From: Membranipora membranacea
Lineage: Eukaryota; Bryozoa; Gymnolaemata; Cheilostomatida; Membraniporidae
Length of the DNA stretch: 60,000 bases
Reading direction: 5' to 3'
Assembly: GCA_914767715.1 (NCBI GenBank)
Contig: OU612070.1
Span: forward strand, 2,065,501-2,125,500
The notes below the pieces were generated by a model. That model saw only the letters and a list, made by a program, of their open reading frames with translations. It made no database searches and was not told where the DNA came from. The stretch's first letter is position 1. Every line of letters starts with the position of its first letter. The translations under genes were made by a program, and so were the position numbers. Below, one piece after another: positions 56,401-60,000 of this stretch.

Positions 56401-58830
56401 GAATGGAGTGGGTACTGGTATGACTGTCATGCTTTGTTGCTCACTTTAATTCAACTCGACAAGCTTTATTATTATTAAAGAAAAACTATAAAAATGGAAT
56501 GGTGGCGTTTGTTTGCCATACTACCAAGGATGATATACTTTTACACACAACCTGGGGTAATTAAAATGTTATCATACCCAACTAGGGCTCTGTGCATTGA
56601 TAATTTACTGAATGTTATTCTAAATTGTCGCTACTCCAGTAATTATCTCCTCCAGCCAGTACAATAGCACACTATTTAAGTTCAAACTTGCAAGAGGTGG
56701 CTTGCAAACATTGGCTAACTCTTGGAACTGGCGCGTTCTGGGTTGTCGTTGACACATAGTCGGACAACCCTGACTGACATTCTGAGATGTCGCCAGCTTA
56801 GCCAGAAAACCCATGACTGGTGGAGCACACATACAGATTGTTTACAGGTCATTACTACTAACTTCTTGCTCACTTAACTGACCTAAACAAGGTTACTTAC
56901 CGTAATACTTATAAGTGAAGCACCTCCCTCGGAAAAAATAAAAATGCCCCGGTTATAAGGCACCTCACAGGTATAAGGCACCCCTTTGAAAGGAGAACTG
57001 ACCTCAATGGGATTCGAACTCGCAACATCTTGTTTACAAGGCACTGAGCTATTCAGCCTCTTGTACCTATTCAGCCTACTCAGCCTCAATTCATCCCGCT
57101 TGTAAGGCGAGGTTTTGGTCCAAGTCAAATATAAAAATGCTTCAAATGATAGCGGCGCCTTCACCTATAAGACACGCGCCTTATAGGTGAGGTATTACGG
57201 TACTAATCACACACCATGGTATCCATTCCAATCATACTCTCATCTGGACATACACTCATACTGACTGACAAACTCAACATCTATCTCTCTGGTAATTATG
57301 ATTTCCAACTTGGCCTTATTCCATATTGATTTAAACGTTAGCGTTGGGATATAGCCTGGGCAGGCTGTCGGGTGGGTGTGTGGGGAGGGGGGCAGCCTGG
57401 GTGAATCCATTTGGTAAGAGAGGACAACTCATAAACGAATTGCAATAGTTGTGAATTCGGAATAAAACAAGAGTTGTCCGTTTTATTCTATGGTCTATTG
57501 GTCATGTGAGCACAGTATAGAAATTGATGGCTGTGTATCAATGTCTATCGATCACGATGCTGAGTTTAGTAAATAAATTTTCTTCACTCCAGCCAGTCTC
57601 TACTAGCTAAGCCTAAGTAAGTAGTTGTTTTACATACAGTATGACATGCCAAATGAACAGGGAATCACATGGGATAAGAAGATCGAAGAATCAAATGTCA
57701 AACCAAGGACTACTTCTTGGTCAAACTAACAAAGATATTTGTGTTAGTTGGCTCTTGATCGTAAATCCGAATTTAAGAAAATAGACAGGTCTGTGTCGTC
57801 TTTGTCTTTTGTTATATCACCGTCGGGCGTTGATGCGCCTCTATAGTGATTTACAACTCTTCTGTACAGTGATAGGTAGGTCAGTAGTCAGTGACAGCTG
57901 AATGTCCAAAGAAAGTTGGCAGAATTAAAGACACAGTTTTTAGGAACAGTTTATAGCGGCAAGATTTCCAAGACTCACAACTAGATCACAGTGAAGTACG
58001 TGCAAAAGGCCTGATTACAGCAGGAGAGTTTCGAATCTCAAACCATAGTGTGGGGGGTTAATCGGGTTAGCGGGGTAACAATGCTCTAGATGTTTTAGGA
58101 TCAGTAAGTTGGTAGTATAAACCCATTCACATGCAGTAGAGATAGACACATGGACGACCGCACGAGACCACCGGTCTGAAAATCTCTCAGTGGCACATCT
58201 GAAGGAATTGCGCAGGACTAGGTATATATATATGAGATGTGAAATTCAAATACGTGATTATGACGAAAATATCACAGAGAACAATAATCAGTATGGCAGA
58301 CACAAAATAGCACACTGGAATGGGGAGGGAGTAGATGGGCTGTGGGATAAGGTCAGGTCAGGGAGCTCTGTGTCGTCTATTGGTGAAAAAGTACTTCTTC
58401 ACATAGGTGTTAATGTTTCCCTCGTGCCTCCGTATCTTGTTGAGTGTTCATCCGCTTGGCGTGGTAGAAATCGCTCTTGGCCTTGAAGAGGTCACGACGG
58501 ATTCACCCAGGCTGTCCCCCTCCCCACCCACCCAGACAGCCTGCCCATGCTAGTTGGGATAAGTTGAACCATCTTGTTATTGCATTCAATCAATTACGTA
58601 TCACAGAATCCTTGATATAACTAAATAACACTCAACAATAAGCAGCTATCGCTGCCACACTGAAATTACACTGACTAAACACTGACCAAAGAGGCACTCC
58701 CTGTTTGCACCGTTAGGTGATTTTGAGTGTTCTATGTTTCACGAGGTGAGTTAGAAGTAAAAAAAGTTAGGTTGCCTGTGGTTTTCACTCACCTCAGTCT
58801 TTGAGAGTCTCCATTAGATTTTCTTGCCAT
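53475..58830 (-). CDS. Probable NSL1/Mis14-like kinetochore (MIS12 complex) subunit, N-terminal part incomplete
   Basis: Exons, minus strand: 58830-58793 (putative first exon, MARKSNGDSQRL), 56320-56203, 55227-55093, 54760-54617, 53987-53475. Phases agree; directly joined they give 315 residues. The second exon gives LNREISRVANKRKEFPKQII and ETRYAAEYKIL, which resembles the human NSL1 segment with DEIIVDIATKRKQYPRKILE; the third continues NHVQYPHCEREDF. NSL1 is a subunit of the MIS12 complex that links centromere chromatin to KNL1 and NDC80. About 70 residues that precede this motif in human NSL1 are missing, so at least one exon was probably not found in the 2.5 kb intron that holds the Mutator-like element. 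The C-terminal exon is basic and full of S-P-x-R motifs. The identity is inferred from one conserved block. Confidence 0.5.
54409..54466. repeat. Perfect 19-bp inverted repeat
   Basis: TGATTTCCTGCCTTAATCA at 54409-54427 and its exact complement at 54448-54466, with further pairing in the loop (CAATGA / TCATTG). It is in the last intron of the NSL1-like gene. Confidence 0.9.
55474..55982. mobile_element. ~510-bp fold-back element with ~175-bp arms
   Basis: The left arm (about 55474-55651) begins TATAGACAGTTTTCTGAGCT; the right arm (about 55813-55982) is its reverse complement and ends AGCTCAGAAAACTGTCTA. Shared internal blocks include TACTTTTAACCCACGCCGCA and TTGAAAACCGCTTAT. The arms differ at a modest number of sites. 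The core is about 160 bases and non-coding. It lies in an intron of the NSL1-like gene. Confidence 0.92.
56897..57203. mobile_element. TIR element with a tRNA-like core
   Basis: The edges TACCGTAATAC (about 56899) and GTATTACGGTA (to about 57202) form a short terminal inverted repeat with further imperfect pairing (TTATAAG...CACC / GGTG...CTTATA). On the minus strand the core at about 57065-57000 reads TAGCTCAGTG and then GAGTTCGAATCCC, matching pol III A and B boxes. The acceptor stem does not close, so it is not a functional tRNA. Confidence 0.75.
57352..58552. mobile_element. Mutator-like (MULE-type) non-autonomous element with 9-bp target duplication
   Basis: GTTGGGATA flanks both sides exactly (57343-57351 and 58553-58561). 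The ends TAGCCTGGGCAGGCTGTC and, inverted, TAGCATGGGCAGGCTGTC start inverted repeats of about 60 bases that include GGGTGGGTGTGTGGGGAGG and CAGCCTGGGTGAATCC. A 9-bp duplication with long TIRs is typical of Mutator-like elements. The 1.2 kb interior has no transposase. It has an exon-like block on the plus strand (57649-57729, after a TTTTACATACAG acceptor, open to a TAA) and an open frame of 98 codons at 58190-58486. It lies in the first intron of the NSL1-like gene. Confidence 0.88.
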
Positions 58831-59309
58831 TCTTACATCACTTCACTCACATAAACTAGTTGCTCACAAAAGTGAATAGTGCTATACAGAGATTTTTGAG
58901 TGATATTATAGAAGTGTATTTATTCTTCAAAATATTATCAATTTCTTTTTTTTTCAGAAATTCCCGCAATAGCTTGAAGGATGAATAAAAGTGATACTTT
59001 AGGGACATGTAAGATAATTCCATCTCAAACAGTTTAAACTATGGATTCTGAATTAACTTCTGCCCATTCAACTTTTGAATTTTCTCACTATAGTCTCAAT
59101 TTCCGGGGTGTGGCCCAGAACAGAAGAACCAGCCAACTTCATTTACTTGTTCTTGTAACAAGAGAGGGCAATCACAATATTTTATGTAGTTCACAAGAAA
59201 ACTCACCTCCCCACATAAAGTGTATAGACATAGAGTTTGTTATGAGCTCAAGATTCTTTTCATAGAATATTTTAATGCGTACCATGAAAACTATTTAGTA
59301 CTCTGAAAT

Positions 59310-59377
59310 GTCACGGGTAGTTCAATTGCTAGAGCGGCAGACTCATGATCGCAAGGTCCTGGGTTAGAAGCTAACAA
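59310..59377 (+). repeat. tRNA-like sequence, probable SINE head fragment
   Basis: GGTAGTTCAATTGCTAGAGC resembles a D-arm/A box, CAGACTCATGATCGC an anticodon arm with CAT, and GGTCCTGGGTTAGAAGC a decayed B box. Stems are imperfect, and the sequence stops at a MITE insertion directly downstream. Confidence 0.55.
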
Positions 59378-59570
59378 GGGGGGTTTCAATTAGAATGAGC
59401 GATTCTTTACTAAAGCAAATGGTCACTAACACATCGCTCAACATTTTCGCTCACTTGGTGTTTCAATTAGACAAAATTGTTCCCAGATCGCTCACTCAGA
59501 ATGTATATAGTTCCATCAATGAGTGAGCGATCAGATTGCGATTTTGGCTGTTTCTAATTGAAAGACCCCC
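59378..59570 (-). mobile_element. MITE of the 'GAGTGAGCGAT' family, copy 2
   Basis: The reverse complement of this segment aligns with 46963-47207 from end to end, but lacks about 50 bases present in copy 1 after the first GAGTGAGCGAT block. The right end has TTTCTAATTGAAAGACCCCC; the left end has lost a base or two (GGGGTTTCAATTAGAA). Confidence 0.88.
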
Positions 59571-59890
59571 TTGGATCACTGCCTAATTTGGCTTAGAGCA
59601 CTGAAAATTATTCACCGCTCGTGAGTGTAAAAAAATTTGAGTCGTAATGATAAGTTGAGTTATAAGGATAATAAGTATTGAGAATATGCAGGATTTTTTA
59701 TTGGCAGGTTTATGGTGTATGGTATGCAAAATATATGAAAGGTTGATTGGGAGATCAAATAACATAAGCATCTCAATGTGCGAGTGTTTATGTTGAGTAC
59801 ATAATATCGAGCACTGGTGGTCGGTTGTACCCAAATGCTTGATAGATACTCTGATTTCTGATCTCAGAGTAATTATGATCCAAGTACTTT

Positions 59891-60000
59891 TCAGTTGGTT
59901 CTCTCAATGCCGGGGAATGGGGCACTCCGAATAGCTCCCTTGATTCTAAATCTGTCCATGGCTTCCTCCTCTTTGATTACCATCTGCGTCTGGATATGTT
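59891..60000 (-). CDS. C-terminal exon of an unidentified gene (runs off the window)
   Basis: The minus-strand frame gives 35 residues followed by TGA: HIQTQMVIKEEEAMDRFRIK, then GAIRSAPFPGIERTN. The residue usage (charged helix, then a Pro/Gly-containing end) is protein-like rather than random, and the frame enters the window open. I do not recognise the family. The gene lies upstream of the NSL1-like gene on the same strand. Confidence 0.4.
   Translation of the reverse strand, partial: HIQTQMVIKEEEAMDRFRIKGAIRSAPFPGIERTN

Noticed and set aside
56620-56832. 70-codon minus frame (MCAPPVMGFLAKLATSQNVS)
   Set aside because: It looked like a possible extra exon of the NSL1-like gene, but there is no donor in phase and no resemblance to NSL1.
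57000-57066. Functional tRNA gene on the minus strand
   Set aside because: B box is perfect but no acceptor stem forms, and the sequence sits inside a TIR element.

Overview
This 60 kb window is nuclear DNA of an animal. It is AT-rich, its genes are split by GT-AG introns, and its protein families are metazoan or pan-eukaryotic. It is densely populated by LINEs, tRNA-derived SINE-like repeats and fold-back/TIR elements. Non-bilaterian or other marine invertebrate affinity fits the mix (short introns, amnionless with a long tail, DUF1295-family reductase pair), but I cannot name the species. All exon models were built by hand from splice sites, reading-phase agreement and family similarity.

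Layout. 0-3 kb: gene-poor, with one small acidic, probably myristoylated protein on the minus strand (2648-2932). 3.7-15.9 kb: two tandem minus-strand paralogs of the DUF1295 / steroid 5-alpha-reductase-like membrane family with identical intron positions; an intact non-LTR retrotransposon (ORF1 7974-9191, ORF2 9184-12081) lies on the plus strand between them. 17.2-20.5 kb: KLHDC3 (kelch) on minus. 21.3-21.9 kb: decayed LINE. 23.1-24.4 kb: SRP9 on plus. 25.15-27.2 kb: a ~2 kb element with ~360 bp terminal inverted repeats around ~148 bp tandem repeats, one unit of which carries a nested fold-back element. 28.2-35.0 kb: amnionless (AMN) on plus, 15 exons, with an unusually long cytoplasmic tail carrying several FxNPx(Y/F) endocytic motifs. 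35.3-36.9 kb: MCFD2-like EF-hand secretory protein on minus, convergent with AMN. 37.8-39.8 kb: SAYSD1 on minus. 41.7-48.8 kb: SERTA-domain protein on minus. 49.1-52.8 kb: SPAG7 on plus, including one GC-AG intron. 53.5-58.8 kb: a probable NSL1/Mis14-like kinetochore subunit on minus, whose introns hold a large fold-back, a tRNA-core TIR element and a 1.2 kb Mutator-like element with a 9 bp target duplication. 59.9-60.0 kb: last exon of another minus-strand gene.

The genes do not form one pathway. They are housekeeping and trafficking genes (SRP9: ER targeting; MCFD2-like: ER-Golgi cargo; SAYSD1: ER translocon quality control; AMN: endocytic receptor) mixed with nuclear or cell-cycle genes (SERTA, NSL1-like). 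The most unusual items are: (1) the LINE ORF1 protein, whose N-terminus reads as an RNase H1-type RNA:DNA hybrid-binding domain; (2) the AMN tail with an array of NPxY-type motifs; (3) the kinetochore-like protein with about nine full CDK-consensus sites in its tail; (4) the TIR element with an internal satellite-like array; (5) the Mutator-like element that may carry exon-like cargo.
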